NCBI RefSeq assembly: GCF_014650435.1
Contig: NZ_BMUY01000010.1
Coordinates: 365,985 to 429,984 of the forward strand
Direction of reading: 5' to 3'
Length of the DNA: 64,000 nucleotides
Source: Streptomyces tendae
GTDB taxonomy: Bacteria; Actinomycetota; Actinomycetes; Streptomycetales; Streptomycetaceae
Shown: piece after piece, positions 17,163 through 25,070 of the stretch
How positions within the stretch are numbered: position 1 is the first letter of the stretch
Layout of the letters: every line of letters begins with the position of its first letter
The notes under the pieces: generated by a model
Told to the model about the DNA's origin: nothing
Seen by the model: the letters and a program-made list of their open reading frames with translations, nothing else
The model's database searches: none
Translations under genes and position numbers: made by a program

Positions 17163-18599
17163 TCAACCGCGCGTCCCCGCGCGACGCCGCAGTACGATCG
17201 CCGCCAGGACCAGGGCGCCCGTCGCGACCACGGCCGCCACCCGGAACGCCAGTTGGTAGCCCTCGGCCGTGGCCGTCACGGCCGCCGAGCCCCGGCCGAG
17301 CAGCCCGTCGGTGCGGGCCGCCGCCAGCGCCGACAACGCCGCCAGCCCCAGCGAACCGCCCACCACCTGCGTGGTGTTGAACAAGCCGGACGCCAGCCCC
17401 GCGTCCTCCTCCCGCGCCCCCGACATCGCCAGCCCCGTCAGCGCGGGCATCGCGGCGGCGAAGCCCGCGGCCAGGAGCAGCATCGGCGGCAGTACGTCCG
17501 TGAGGTAGCCGCCGTCCGCCGGCGCGCGGCTCAGCAGCGCCATCCCGGCGACGATCAGCACCAGCCCGGCCAGCAGCACCCGGTACGCCCCGAACCGGCC
17601 GATCGTGCGGGCCGAGAGCCCCAGCATCAGCACACCGATCAGGACCGGCGCCGGCAGGAACGCCGTCCCCGTCGCCAACTCCCCGTACCCCAGCACGCGC
17701 TGGAGGTACAGCGCGCCGATGAACTGGAAGCCGTACATCGTCGCCACCATCAGCACCTGCACGGCGTTCGCCCCCGTCAGCAGCCGCGAGCGGAACAGCC
17801 GCAGCCGCAACAGCGGGCGGACGGCACGCGCCTGCCGCACCGCGAACGCGACGAACAGGGCGAGCGCGGCCAAGGAGAGAGACACCGTCGTGACCGCGCC
17901 CGGCCCACCGGCACTGGTGATCGTGTACACCGTCAGCATCAGCGCACCCGTGACCAGGGCCGCCCCGGGGTAGTCCACCCCGCGGCCGTGGCCCGCGCCC
18001 TCGTCGGGAGCGAGGACCCGGACCGCCGCCGCCCAGGCGGTCACCCCGATCGGCAGGTTGATCAGGAAGATCCAGTGCCAGCTCAGCGCCTCGGTCAACG
18101 CCCCGCCGAGGAAGGTGCCGAGCGCCCCGCCCGCCGCGCTGACGGCGCTGAACACCGCGATGGCGCGCGCCCGCTCGCGCGGCTCGGGGAAGAGCGCGAC
18201 CACCATGCCGAGCACCACGGCCATGGTCATCGCGCCGCCCACCCCCTGGACGGCGCGGGCCGCGACCAGCACCTCCCGCCCGGTCGCCACCCCGCACAGC
18301 ACGGAGGCCGCCGTGAACAGCGCGAGACCGGCGGTGAACATCCGCTTGCGGCCCACCAGGTCGCCGAGCCGGCCCGCCAGCAGCAGCAACCCGCCGAACG
18401 GGATCAGGTACGCGTTGACGACCCACGCGAGGCCCGGCCCCGTGAAGCCGAGGTCGCGCTGGACGGCGGGCATGGCGACCGTGACGATGTTGCCGTCCAG
18501 GATCGTCATCAGCGCCCCCGTGCACAGGACGACGAGCGCCGTCCAGCGGGAGTACGTCCGCCCGCGCGCCGCCGCAGGGGACTCGGTCGTGATCGTCAT
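17163..18599 (-). CDS. MFS drug/proton antiporter (DHA2, 14 TM)
   Basis: A 478-aa major-facilitator exporter with about 14 membrane segments, the EmrB/QacA-type DHA2 layout. Motifs: ALMTILDGNIVTVAMPAVQRDL in TM1 (region ~28-50), GRLGDLVGRKRMF (motif A, ~80-92), ARAVQGVGGAM (motif B) and an antiporter-type motif C region in AVSAAGGALGTFLGG. The frame is open upstream to 19031, but that would cover the divergent HxlR gene; the ATG at 18599 (MTITTESP) with CGGAGG upstream is right. It shares a short intergenic region with the HxlR regulator at 18700-19101, its likely repressor. Substrate unknown. Confidence 0.92.
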   Translation of the reverse strand: MTITTESPAAARGRTYSRWTALVVLCTGALMTILDGNIVTVAMPAVQRDLGFTGPGLAWVVNAYLIPFGGLLLLAGRLGDLVGRKRMFTAGLALFTAASVLCGVATGREVLVAARAVQGVGGAMTMAVVLGMVVALFPEPRERARAIAVFSAVSAAGGALGTFLGGALTEALSWHWIFLINLPIGVTAWAAAVRVLAPDEGAGHGRGVDYPGAALVTGALMLTVYTITSAGGPGAVTTVSLSLAALALFVAFAVRQARAVRPLLRLRLFRSRLLTGANAVQVLMVATMYGFQFIGALYLQRVLGYGELATGTAFLPAPVLIGVLMLGLSARTIGRFGAYRVLLAGLVLIVAGMALLSRAPADGGYLTDVLPPMLLLAAGFAAAMPALTGLAMSGAREEDAGLASGLFNTTQVVGGSLGLAALSALAAARTDGLLGRGSAAVTATAEGYQLAFRVAAVVATGALVLAAIVLRRRAGTRG

Positions 18600-18624
18600 G
18601 GTGACGTGGCCTCCGTTTCTCCGC

Positions 18625-18674
18625 GTGCCCCCTTGGGGCACGACTTGTAACGGAGGCCATCGTGGATAACGATG
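18625..18674. promoter_or_regulatory. Palindromes between MFS and HxlR genes
   Basis: GTGCCCC-CTT-GGGGCAC (18625-18641) and CATCGT-GGATA-ACGATG (18658-18674), both with perfect arms, in the 100-bp divergent intergenic region. The second is the more operator-like; that the HxlR protein binds it is inferred. Confidence 0.5.
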
Positions 18675-18699
18675 AGGACCGGCATAAGGAGGCAGTTCG

Positions 18700-19101
18700 A
18701 TGTCCCAGAGGAACACCGGTGTTACCTCCCAGGTGGTGAACGCGCACGCGTGCCCGGTCCGGGAAGTTCTTGACAGGGTGGCGGGGAAGTGGAGCGTGCA
18801 GATCCTGGTCGCGGCGGCGCACGGCCCCATCCGCTTCACCGATCTGGAGCGCGGCATCGAGGGCATCAGCCGCCGCATGCTGACCCTGACCCTGCGCAAC
18901 CTGGAGCGCGACGGCCTGGTGACCCGCACCGTCCACCCGACGGTGCCGCCGAAGGTGGAGTACGCCCTGACGCCCGTGGCCCGGGAACTGCACACGTCGC
19001 TGCAGCAGCTGACGGACTGGGCCGAGCGCAACCGGCTGTACGTCGCCGAGGCCCGCGCGGCCTACGACATCGAGCACGACCCGGAGCTGACGGGCGCCTG
19101 A
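18700..19101 (+). CDS. HxlR-family transcriptional regulator
   Basis: A 133-aa winged-helix DNA-binding protein. HxlR landmarks are clear: CPVREVLDRVAGKWSVQIL (~18-36) including the conserved N-terminal Cys and GKW, then RFTDLERGIEGISRRMLTLTLRNLERDGLV (~45-74; helix-turn-helix), and VEYALTPVARELHTSL with the wing. Divergently transcribed from the MFS exporter, so it probably controls it and itself through the palindromes between them. HxlR proteins often sense reactive electrophiles or aromatic ligands through the Cys; no ligand can be named. Confidence 0.88.
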   Translation: MSQRNTGVTSQVVNAHACPVREVLDRVAGKWSVQILVAAAHGPIRFTDLERGIEGISRRMLTLTLRNLERDGLVTRTVHPTVPPKVEYALTPVARELHTSLQQLTDWAERNRLYVAEARAAYDIEHDPELTGA

Positions 19102-19110
19102 CGCGCCCCC

Positions 19111-19164
19111 GGCCCTGCCTACAGTCCGAACAGGTCCGGCCCTGCCTAAAGTCCGAACAGGCCC
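19111..19164. repeat. 27-bp tandem duplication
   Basis: Two head-to-tail 27-bp units (19111-19137 and 19138-19164) differing at two positions. The second contains the last codons and stop of the thioesterase gene, so the duplication added a second copy of its 3' end. Confidence 0.8.
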
Positions 19165-19568
19165 GGCTCCGCCGCCAGTTCCTTGAAACGCTGCCGCGGG
19201 TCCGGCACCAGTCTGCGCTCGCGCAGGTCCATCAGCCCGCCGACGCCCTCGACCTCGGCGGCGACCGTGCCGTCCGTCTTGGTGATGAGCTGCCGGATCC
19301 GGAAGGTCTTGCCCTCACCCCACTCGAAGGCGCAGGTCACCGTGACCTCGTCCCCCGCGAGCAGCTCCCGCCGGAACCGGATGGTCGTCTCCAGGGCCAC
19401 CGGACCGACCCCGCGGGCGACCAGGTCCGCCTGCCGGATCCCGGCCGCCTGGAGCAGCGACCAGCGGGCGTGCTCGGCGTAGTTGAGGTACACGGACTGG
19501 TTCAGGTGGCCCTGGGTGTCGGTCTCGTACCCGCGGACGGTCACGGGGACGGAAAACGGCTCGCTCAC
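19146..19568 (-). CDS. Hot-dog acyl-CoA thioesterase (4HBT family)
   Basis: A 140-aa single hot-dog-fold protein of the 4-hydroxybenzoyl-CoA thioesterase family. The helix motif with the catalytic Asp is DTQGHLNQSVYLNYAEHARW (~residues 16-35). Hydrophobic strands VALETTIRFRRELLAGDEV and VTCAFEWGEGKTFRIRQLI follow. GTG at 19568 is chosen because AGAGG lies eight bases upstream; the frame extends further but looks non-coding. Acyl group unknown. Its 3' end is duplicated in the following 27 bp. Confidence 0.85.
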   Translation of the reverse strand: MSEPFSVPVTVRGYETDTQGHLNQSVYLNYAEHARWSLLQAAGIRQADLVARGVGPVALETTIRFRRELLAGDEVTVTCAFEWGEGKTFRIRQLITKTDGTVAAEVEGVGGLMDLRERRLVPDPRQRFKELAAEPGLFGL

Positions 19569-19623
19569 CGCTGCTGCCTCTCGTCGCACTTCTACGGACG
19601 GGCCCGATCCTGACATGCGGACG

Positions 19624-20274
19624 TCACACCTTCCGCGGGGAGGCCAGCAGATAGCGGGTCCGGGTGCGCGGCTCGGTGTGCTCCCCGACCTGCCAGCCGG
19701 CCCGCTCCAGCGTGGCCGCACAGCCCCGCAGCGCGCCGCCGTCCGGCTCGTACACGGCGACGGCCTCCGGCTGCGGTGTCGCCCGCACCCGGTATCCGTC
19801 GTCGCCGCCCGGTCCGGCCGGTCGGTGCCCGGCCGCCTCCAGGGCCAGCGCGGCGGCCCGCACGAGATGCGACCGCTCCCACGCGCACGGCCGGTCGGTG
19901 CTCCCGTCGGGATGCGTCATCCGGCGCAGCTCCAGGAGGCCCTGCCAGGCGCCGCGCACCTCCCGCAGCCGAGCGGGCCCTGTGTCGCCCGGGGCGGCCT
20001 CCTCCCCGCCGACCCGCGCGGCGAACACACCCCCGGTGTCCGGTGCGGCGGGCGCCTCGGCCGGCCCCGCCACCGCTTCAGGGGTGTCCGCCGCCTCCCG
20101 TATCCGGTGCCCGGCCGGGGTCAGGAAGTGGTCGTGCGGCGGGCGGGGGTGCCGGAAGGCGAGCCCCCGCTTCACCAGCGCCGCGAGCTGCGCCGGCGTC
20201 CCCCGCAACCGCCCGGTGGCGGGATCGGCGGCGTCGATGATCCGCCGCTGCGCGGCGGTGGGAGACAGTGCCAC
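19624..20274 (-). CDS. Hypothetical protein
   Basis: A 216-aa protein I do not recognise. The N-terminal ~65 residues (ALSPTAAQRRIIDAADPATGRL...LVKRGLAFRH...HFLTPAGHRIREA) read like a winged-helix module in which TPAGHRIRE is the wing, and the C-terminal ~80 residues (SHLVRAAALALEAAGHRPAGPG...YRVRATPQPEAVAVYEPDG) look like a small alpha/beta ligand-binding domain. GTG at 20274 is preceded by AGGAGG. Lies just downstream of the phosphatase gene on the same strand. A DNA-binding role is possible but only inferred. Confidence 0.65.
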   Translation of the reverse strand: MALSPTAAQRRIIDAADPATGRLRGTPAQLAALVKRGLAFRHPRPPHDHFLTPAGHRIREAADTPEAVAGPAEAPAAPDTGGVFAARVGGEEAAPGDTGPARLREVRGAWQGLLELRRMTHPDGSTDRPCAWERSHLVRAAALALEAAGHRPAGPGGDDGYRVRATPQPEAVAVYEPDGGALRGCAATLERAGWQVGEHTEPRTRTRYLLASPRKV

Positions 20275-20321
20275 GGCGCGCCCCCCTCCTCTCGTCCGCT
20301 CACCGGTGACGCCTTCGAAGA

Positions 20322-20921
20322 CTACGACGGGGGTCTGACATTCCAGGCCGCGATCACCGGCCGCCCGTGCTCCGTGCCCAGCCGGCACAACGTGCCCGTG
20401 CCCAGCTGGAACAGCGCCCCGTGCGATGCCGGGAGGCCCAGGTGCCGGGCGGTCAGCACTCGCAGGAAGTGCCCGTGCGCCACCAGCACCACGCACCCCT
20501 CGGTGTTGGCGAACGCGGCCTCCACCGTGGCCAGCACCCGGTCGGCCCGCTCACCCACCTGCTCGGGCGTCTCCCCGGGGTGGTCCGGAGGTCCGGGCGC
20601 GACCCCGTCCGTGAACAGGAACCAGTCCGGACGGGTCCGGTGGATCTCGACGGTCGTGATCCCCTCGTAGCCGCCGTAGTCCCACTCGTGCAGGTCCGGC
20701 TCGATGCGCACCTCGTGCAGCCCGATCAGCTCGGCCGTCTCCCGGGCCCGCTGGAAGGGGCTGACGAAGGCCGCCCCGATGCGGTGCGACCGGATCAGCG
20801 GCACCAGGCTCCGCGCCTGCTCCCGCCCCTTCTCGGTCAGCGGGACATCCGTCAGACCGGTGTGCCGCCCCGAGCGCGACCACTCGGTCTCACCGTGCCG
20901 AACCAGAAAAAGATCACCCAT
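20322..20921 (-). CDS. Histidine phosphatase (phosphoglycerate mutase-like)
   Basis: A 199-aa histidine-phosphatase superfamily protein. The phospho-acceptor motif LVRHGETEWS is at residues 6-15, the second Arg in SPFQRARETAEL (~54-65), the acid Glu region in EWDYGGYEGIT (~79-89) and the second catalytic His in VLVAHGHFLRVLTARHLG (~145-162). Such proteins dephosphorylate sugar phosphates or other small phospho-compounds; the substrate cannot be told. Same strand as the hypothetical gene (48 bp downstream) and the aminotransferase (26 bp upstream), probably one transcript. Confidence 0.9.
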   Translation of the reverse strand: MGDLFLVRHGETEWSRSGRHTGLTDVPLTEKGREQARSLVPLIRSHRIGAAFVSPFQRARETAELIGLHEVRIEPDLHEWDYGGYEGITTVEIHRTRPDWFLFTDGVAPGPPDHPGETPEQVGERADRVLATVEAAFANTEGCVVLVAHGHFLRVLTARHLGLPASHGALFQLGTGTLCRLGTEHGRPVIAAWNVRPPS

Positions 20922-20947
20922 GCCCCCAGGCTACGGCGGGCACGCCG

Positions 20948-22156
20948 CTACTGCCGGTAGCCGCTCAGGAAGCGCCCGATGCGCCCGATCGCGGCCTCCA
21001 GGTCCTCCGCGTGCGGCAGCGTCAGGATGCGGAAGTGGTCGGGGGAGGGCCAGTTGAATCCGGTCCCCTGCACCACCTGGATCTTCTCCCTGAGCAGCAG
21101 GTCGAGGACGAAGCGCTCGTCGTCGTGGATCTTGTGCACGGCCGGGTCGATGCGCGGGAAGGCGTACAGCGCGCCCTTGGGCTTGACGCAGGTGACGCCG
21201 GGGATCTCGTTGAGCTTCTCCCAGGCCACGTCCCGCTGTTCGTGCAGCCGTCCGCCGGGCGCCGTCAGCTCGCGGATGGACTGGCGGCCGCCGAGCGCGG
21301 CCTGGATGGCGTACTGGGCGGGCGCGTTGGCGCACAGCCGCATGGAGGCCAGCATGGTCAGGCCCTCCAGGTAGTCCTTCGCGTGCTGCTTCGGCCCCGT
21401 CACCACCAGCCAGCCGGAGCGGAAGCCCGCCACCCGGTAGGTCTTGGACAGCCCGCAGAAGGTCAGCACCACCAGGTCGGGGGCGAGGGACGCGGCCGAG
21501 TGGTGCACGGCGTCGTCGTACAGGATCTGGTCGTAGATCTCGTCGGCGAGGACCATCAGGCCGTGCCGGCGGGCGAGGTCGAGGATGCCCTCGACGATCT
21601 CCTTGGGGTAGACGGCGCCGGTGGGGTTGTTGGGGTTGATGATGACGACCGCCTTGGTGCGGTCGGTGATCTTCGCCTCCATGTCGGCCAGGTCCGGGTA
21701 CCAGTCGGCCTGCTCGTCGCAGAGGTAGTGCACCGCCCTGCCGCCCGCGAGGGTGGTCACCGCCGTCCAGAGGGGGAAGTCGGGGGCGGGGATCAGGACC
21801 TCGTCGCCGTCCTCCAGCAGGGCCTGTACGGCCATGGAGATCAGCTCGGACACGCCGTTGCCCAGGAAGACGTCGTCCACGTCCACCTCCAGGCCGAGCG
21901 CCTGGTAGCGCTGGGCGACGGCCCGGCGGGCGGAGAGGATGCCGCGCGAGTCCGTGTAGCCGTGCGCCTGCGGCAGCATGCGGATCATGTCCTGGACGAT
22001 CTCCTCGGGCGCCTCGAACCCGAAGAGGGCGGGGTTGCCGGTGTTCAGGCGCAGCACGCTGTGCCCCGCCTCCTCCAGCGCGTTGGCGTGCTCGATGACC
22101 GGGCCGCGGATCTCGTAACAGACCTCGCTGAGCTTGTTCGACTGCCGGAACTCCAT
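20948..22156 (-). CDS. PLP-dependent aminotransferase (alanine transaminase-like)
   Basis: A 402-aa class I/II aminotransferase that aligns well in layout with E. coli AlaA (~405 aa), which transfers the amino group between glutamate and pyruvate. Seen: LRLNTGNPALFGFEAP near the N-terminus, INPNNPTGAVY (~175-185), the DEIYDQILYDD segment and the PLP Lys in TFCGLSKTYRVAGFRSGW (Lys ~243), with the phosphate-binding Arg just after. Divergent from an HxlR gene; the intergenic region holds twin palindromes that probably regulate both. Substrate alanine/pyruvate is family-level inference. Confidence 0.88.
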   Translation of the reverse strand: MEFRQSNKLSEVCYEIRGPVIEHANALEEAGHSVLRLNTGNPALFGFEAPEEIVQDMIRMLPQAHGYTDSRGILSARRAVAQRYQALGLEVDVDDVFLGNGVSELISMAVQALLEDGDEVLIPAPDFPLWTAVTTLAGGRAVHYLCDEQADWYPDLADMEAKITDRTKAVVIINPNNPTGAVYPKEIVEGILDLARRHGLMVLADEIYDQILYDDAVHHSAASLAPDLVVLTFCGLSKTYRVAGFRSGWLVVTGPKQHAKDYLEGLTMLASMRLCANAPAQYAIQAALGGRQSIRELTAPGGRLHEQRDVAWEKLNEIPGVTCVKPKGALYAFPRIDPAVHKIHDDERFVLDLLLREKIQVVQGTGFNWPSPDHFRILTLPHAEDLEAAIGRIGRFLSGYRQ

Positions 22157-22186
22157 GCGCGGCTTCCCCTCCGGAATCTGGTGTTG

Positions 22187-22236
22187 CTTGGTTTTACCAA
22201 GTAGCCGCTTGGAAAGTCCAACAACTTGTCTACACT
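22187..22236. promoter_or_regulatory. Twin operators and leaderless HxlR promoter
   Basis: CTTGG-TTTTA-CCAAG (22187-22201) and CTTGG-AAAGT-CCAAC (22208-22222), centres 21 bp apart. The second overlaps TTGGAA (-35, 22209-22214), which is followed by a 16-bp spacer and TACACT (-10, 22231-22236), seven bases before the ATG at 22244. Binding by the HxlR protein is inferred. Confidence 0.65.
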
Positions 22237-22243
22237 GCGTCGC

Positions 22244-22894
22244 ATGTCACCTCGCCGTAGCTACGACCAGTACTGTTCCGCCGCCCGCGCGCTCGACGCC
22301 GTCGGCGACCGCTGGACCCTGCTGATCGTCCGGGAGCTGCTCGCCGGTCCGCGGCGCTACACCGACCTGCACGCCGACCTGCCCGGCGTCAGCACGGACG
22401 TACTCGCCTCGCGGCTCAAGGACATGGAGCGCGAGGGACTGACGACCAGGCGCCGACTGCCCCCGCCGGGTGCGGCGTACGTCTACGAACTCACCGCGCG
22501 GGGACGCGGCCTGCTGCCCGTCCTGGAGGCGCTCGGGGCGTGGGGCGCCGGCGAGCTGGGGGAGCGTCGGCCCACGGACGCCGTGCGGGCGCACTGGTTC
22601 GCCCTGCCCCTGCTGCGGGCCCTGCGGGAGGCCGGGGCGGCGGAGGGAATCGTCGAAGTCCGGCTGGAGGAAGGGGCCTTCCACCTGTACGCCGACTCGG
22701 TGGCCGACTCGGTGGAGGGTCCCCTGTACGGCGACGGGCCCGCGTCCGGGGAGCCCGACGCCCGGCTGGTGCTGGACGCAGTGACGTGCGCGGCCCTCGG
22801 CCGCGGCGAGACGGGTCTGCGGGAGGCGGTGCGGGACGGCCGGGTCCAGGTGACCGGCGACGGCACGGCGGCCAAGGCGCTGCGGGAGGGGTGA
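22244..22894 (+). CDS. HxlR-family transcriptional regulator with extended C-terminus
   Basis: A 216-aa protein. Residues 1-105 are a winged-helix HxlR domain: YCSAARALDAVGDRWTLLIVRELL (~8-31), RRYTDLHADLPGVSTDVLASRLKDMEREGL (~35-64) and AAYVYELTARGRGLLPVLEAL. The last ~100 residues (VEVRLEEGAFHLYADS...LVLDAVTCAALGRGE) resemble an SCP2-like sterol-carrier domain, often fused to such regulators and possibly the ligand pocket. The ATG at 22244 lies seven bases from TACACT, so the mRNA is probably leaderless. Divergent from the aminotransferase; probable autoregulation through the twin operators. Confidence 0.87.
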   Translation: MSPRRSYDQYCSAARALDAVGDRWTLLIVRELLAGPRRYTDLHADLPGVSTDVLASRLKDMEREGLTTRRRLPPPGAAYVYELTARGRGLLPVLEALGAWGAGELGERRPTDAVRAHWFALPLLRALREAGAAEGIVEVRLEEGAFHLYADSVADSVEGPLYGDGPASGEPDARLVLDAVTCAALGRGETGLREAVRDGRVQVTGDGTAAKALREG

Positions 22895-22900
22895 AACGGC

Positions 22901-22927
22901 AGGAGGCCCGCCGGGGGCGGGCCTCCT
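22901..22927. terminator. Bidirectional hairpin terminator
   Basis: Perfect 12-bp stem, AGGAGGCCCGCC (22901-22912) and complement (22916-22927), with a 3-nt loop, between convergent genes. Confidence 0.75.
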
Positions 22928-22936
22928 GACAACCGG

Positions 22937-23743
22937 TCAAGCCCCGGGCGGCACCCGGGACGGACGCCCCGAACCACGGGTCAGCGCGTAACCGCCGATG
23001 CCCGCGAGCGCGGCCAGTACGGCCCCGATCCCGCTCCACACCCAGCGGTCCGACCACCAGCCCGACGACCAGCCGTCCTCCGGCTCGATGGCGGACAGTA
23101 CGGCGCTCTTCTCGTCCTCGTCGCCCTTGTCGGCACCGGACGTCACCGCGATGCCCGGCACCAGCGGCTCGGCCAGCGAACCGTCCACCGCCGCGGCCCC
23201 GCCGATGTCCTTGGAGTCGACCCGGACCTCGGTGGAGACCGGCACACCGAGGTCGGAGGTCGGCACGTTCACCGCCGTGAGCCGGACGTAGTAGGTGCCC
23301 GGCAGCGGGTCGTTGGCCCACGGCTCGGTCCAGGCGCGCACGGTGCGCAGTACGCAGGCCAGCTCGACGGAGGAGGTGCCCGCGTCCGCGGTGCGGGCCT
23401 GGGCGCCCCACTGGCAGGCCTGGCGGCGGCGCAGCCCGTCGTACACGTCGACCCGCCAGGTCTGGGCGGCGTGCGTCTCGGGCAGCTTCACCGTGGCCTT
23501 GACGGTGGGACGCTGCCCGGCGTCGGCCGGGAACGACCAGTACAGGTAGTCGCCCGCGGCCCCGTTCGCCGTGGCCACCTGCCCCTGCTCGAACTCGGTC
23601 GCCGTACGGAAGGACGTGCCCGCCGTGGTCGGCGCGTCACCGTCCCCCGAAGGGCTCGCGGAGGGCGAGGAGTCGGCCGCCGCGGGAGCCGCGGCGAGAC
23701 CGAGCAGCACGACGGCCGCGCTCAACGCTCGGGTGAATCGCAT
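22937..23743 (-). CDS. Secreted, membrane-anchored protein paired with the VWA protein
   Basis: A 268-aa exported protein: signal peptide MRFTRALSAAVVLLGLAAAPAAA (~1-23), a Ser/Pro-rich linker, then a beta-rich extracellular domain (~45-205; GDYLYWSFPADAGQRPTV, TYYVRLTAVNVP) and a C-terminal membrane helix (WVWSGIGAVLAALAGIGGYAL, ~238-258) with a basic tail. Its domain resembles the C-terminal part of the neighbouring VWA protein (RWYRVDVEPGQELRASVSV). The start overlaps the VWA stop by one base (TGATG), so the two are coupled and probably form a cell-surface pair. Role unknown. Confidence 0.8.
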   Translation of the reverse strand: MRFTRALSAAVVLLGLAAAPAAADSSPSASPSGDGDAPTTAGTSFRTATEFEQGQVATANGAAGDYLYWSFPADAGQRPTVKATVKLPETHAAQTWRVDVYDGLRRRQACQWGAQARTADAGTSSVELACVLRTVRAWTEPWANDPLPGTYYVRLTAVNVPTSDLGVPVSTEVRVDSKDIGGAAAVDGSLAEPLVPGIAVTSGADKGDEDEKSAVLSAIEPEDGWSSGWWSDRWVWSGIGAVLAALAGIGGYALTRGSGRPSRVPPGA

Positions 23744-25008
23744 CAGTTGGTCCTCCAGATCGCGAACCGCCAGCGCGAGAGCCAGCCCCACAGCAGACCG
23801 GCGACGAAGCCGACCAGCACCAGCAGGCCGAGCAGCCACCAGCCGCGCCCGAGGCCGAAGGCGGCCACGTCGTCGGAGTCGCCCGGACCGTCCACGACGT
23901 CGACGGTCAGCTCCAGCGGCAGACCGGGCGTGGTCTTCACGCCGGAGGCGACGGAGAAGGAGTTGGTCACCTGGAGGCACACGGCCTCGGCCGCCGCGTC
24001 GTCCTCGTCGCTCTCCGCCTTCGGGTAGCGCAGCCCCGTCGAGAGCACGTCGGTACGGCCGTCGCCCGCCGCCTCACCGCGCACGATCTCCCGGCCGTGC
24101 ACCGTCACCGCGCGCAGCAGCACCCCGTAGGAGGGGTTCACGGCACGGTCGGCGCCCACGCTCACGGAGGCGCGCAGCTCCTGGCCGGGCTCCACGTCCA
24201 CCCGGTACCAGCGCTGCTGCCCGAACTCCTCGCGGTCGGTGTACAGCCCCGACTTCAGCGTCGGTGCCTTCGCGCACGCGTCCGCGCCCTCGGTGGCGAC
24301 GGGCGTCACCACCGGGTCGGCCGCCCGGTCCACCAACTGGTTCACCTTGTCGGTCAGTTCGTCGGTGTGCTCGACCGAGGTGTACGTGCCGCCGGTCGCC
24401 TCGGCGATGCAGCTGAGCTGCTGGCGCATCTTGGTGTTCGGGACCAGTCCGAGCGTGTCGATGGTCAGCCCGATGCCCTTGGCGGCGATCTCGCGGGCCA
24501 CCTCGCACGGGTCCAGCGGGGCGCAGGTGTCCTCGCCGTCGCTGATCAGCACGATCCGCTTGGAGCCGTCGCCGCCGTCGAGGTCGTCGGCCGCCTTCAG
24601 CAGCGCGGGCCCGATCGGCGTCCAGCCGGTCGGCGCGAGGGTCGCCACCGCCGTCTTCGCCTCGGTCCGGTCCAGCGGCCCGACCGGGTAGAGCTGCGCG
24701 GTGTCCTTGCAGCCGGTCTTGCGGTCGTCGCCCGGGTAGTCCGCGCCGAGCGTCCGGATGCCCAGCTGCACCTCTTCCGGCGTCGCGTCGAGCACCTCGT
24801 TGAACGCCTGCTTCGCCGCCGCCATGCGCGTACCGCCGTCGATGTCCCGCGTCCGCATGGAACCGCTGACGTCGAGCACGAGGTCGACCTTCGGCGCGTC
24901 CTCACCCGTGGGTTCACCGGCGCTCGCCCCGGCCGGGAACGCCATCCCGGCCGCCAGCGCGGCGAGCAGGGCACAGGCACCCGCCGCCAGCCGTGTTCTT
25001 GTGATCAT
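23743..25008 (-). CDS. Secreted von Willebrand factor A (VWA) protein with C-terminal membrane anchor
   Basis: A 421-aa exported protein. Signal peptide at 1-30 (LAAGACALLAALAAGMAFPAGASA); VWA domain ~40-230 with MIDAS motif DVSGSM (~46-51), the conserved Thr in GWTPIGPALL and Asp in VLISDGEDTC (~150-160); then a beta-sandwich domain (~240-385) and a membrane helix (GWWLLGLLVLVGFVAGLLWGW) near the C-terminus with a short basic tail. The MIDAS is intact, so metal-dependent protein binding is likely. Cysteine pairs in the VWA suggest disulphides. Coupled to the 22937-23743 gene. Ligand unknown. Confidence 0.9.
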   Translation of the reverse strand: MITRTRLAAGACALLAALAAGMAFPAGASAGEPTGEDAPKVDLVLDVSGSMRTRDIDGGTRMAAAKQAFNEVLDATPEEVQLGIRTLGADYPGDDRKTGCKDTAQLYPVGPLDRTEAKTAVATLAPTGWTPIGPALLKAADDLDGGDGSKRIVLISDGEDTCAPLDPCEVAREIAAKGIGLTIDTLGLVPNTKMRQQLSCIAEATGGTYTSVEHTDELTDKVNQLVDRAADPVVTPVATEGADACAKAPTLKSGLYTDREEFGQQRWYRVDVEPGQELRASVSVGADRAVNPSYGVLLRAVTVHGREIVRGEAAGDGRTDVLSTGLRYPKAESDEDDAAAEAVCLQVTNSFSVASGVKTTPGLPLELTVDVVDGPGDSDDVAAFGLGRGWWLLGLLVLVGFVAGLLWGWLSRWRFAIWRTN

Positions 25009-25070
25009 CGGCGGATCCTATTGATCAGTGGTGCCGGGCTCCAAAACGAGACCGCGCCGATGCCTCGACT

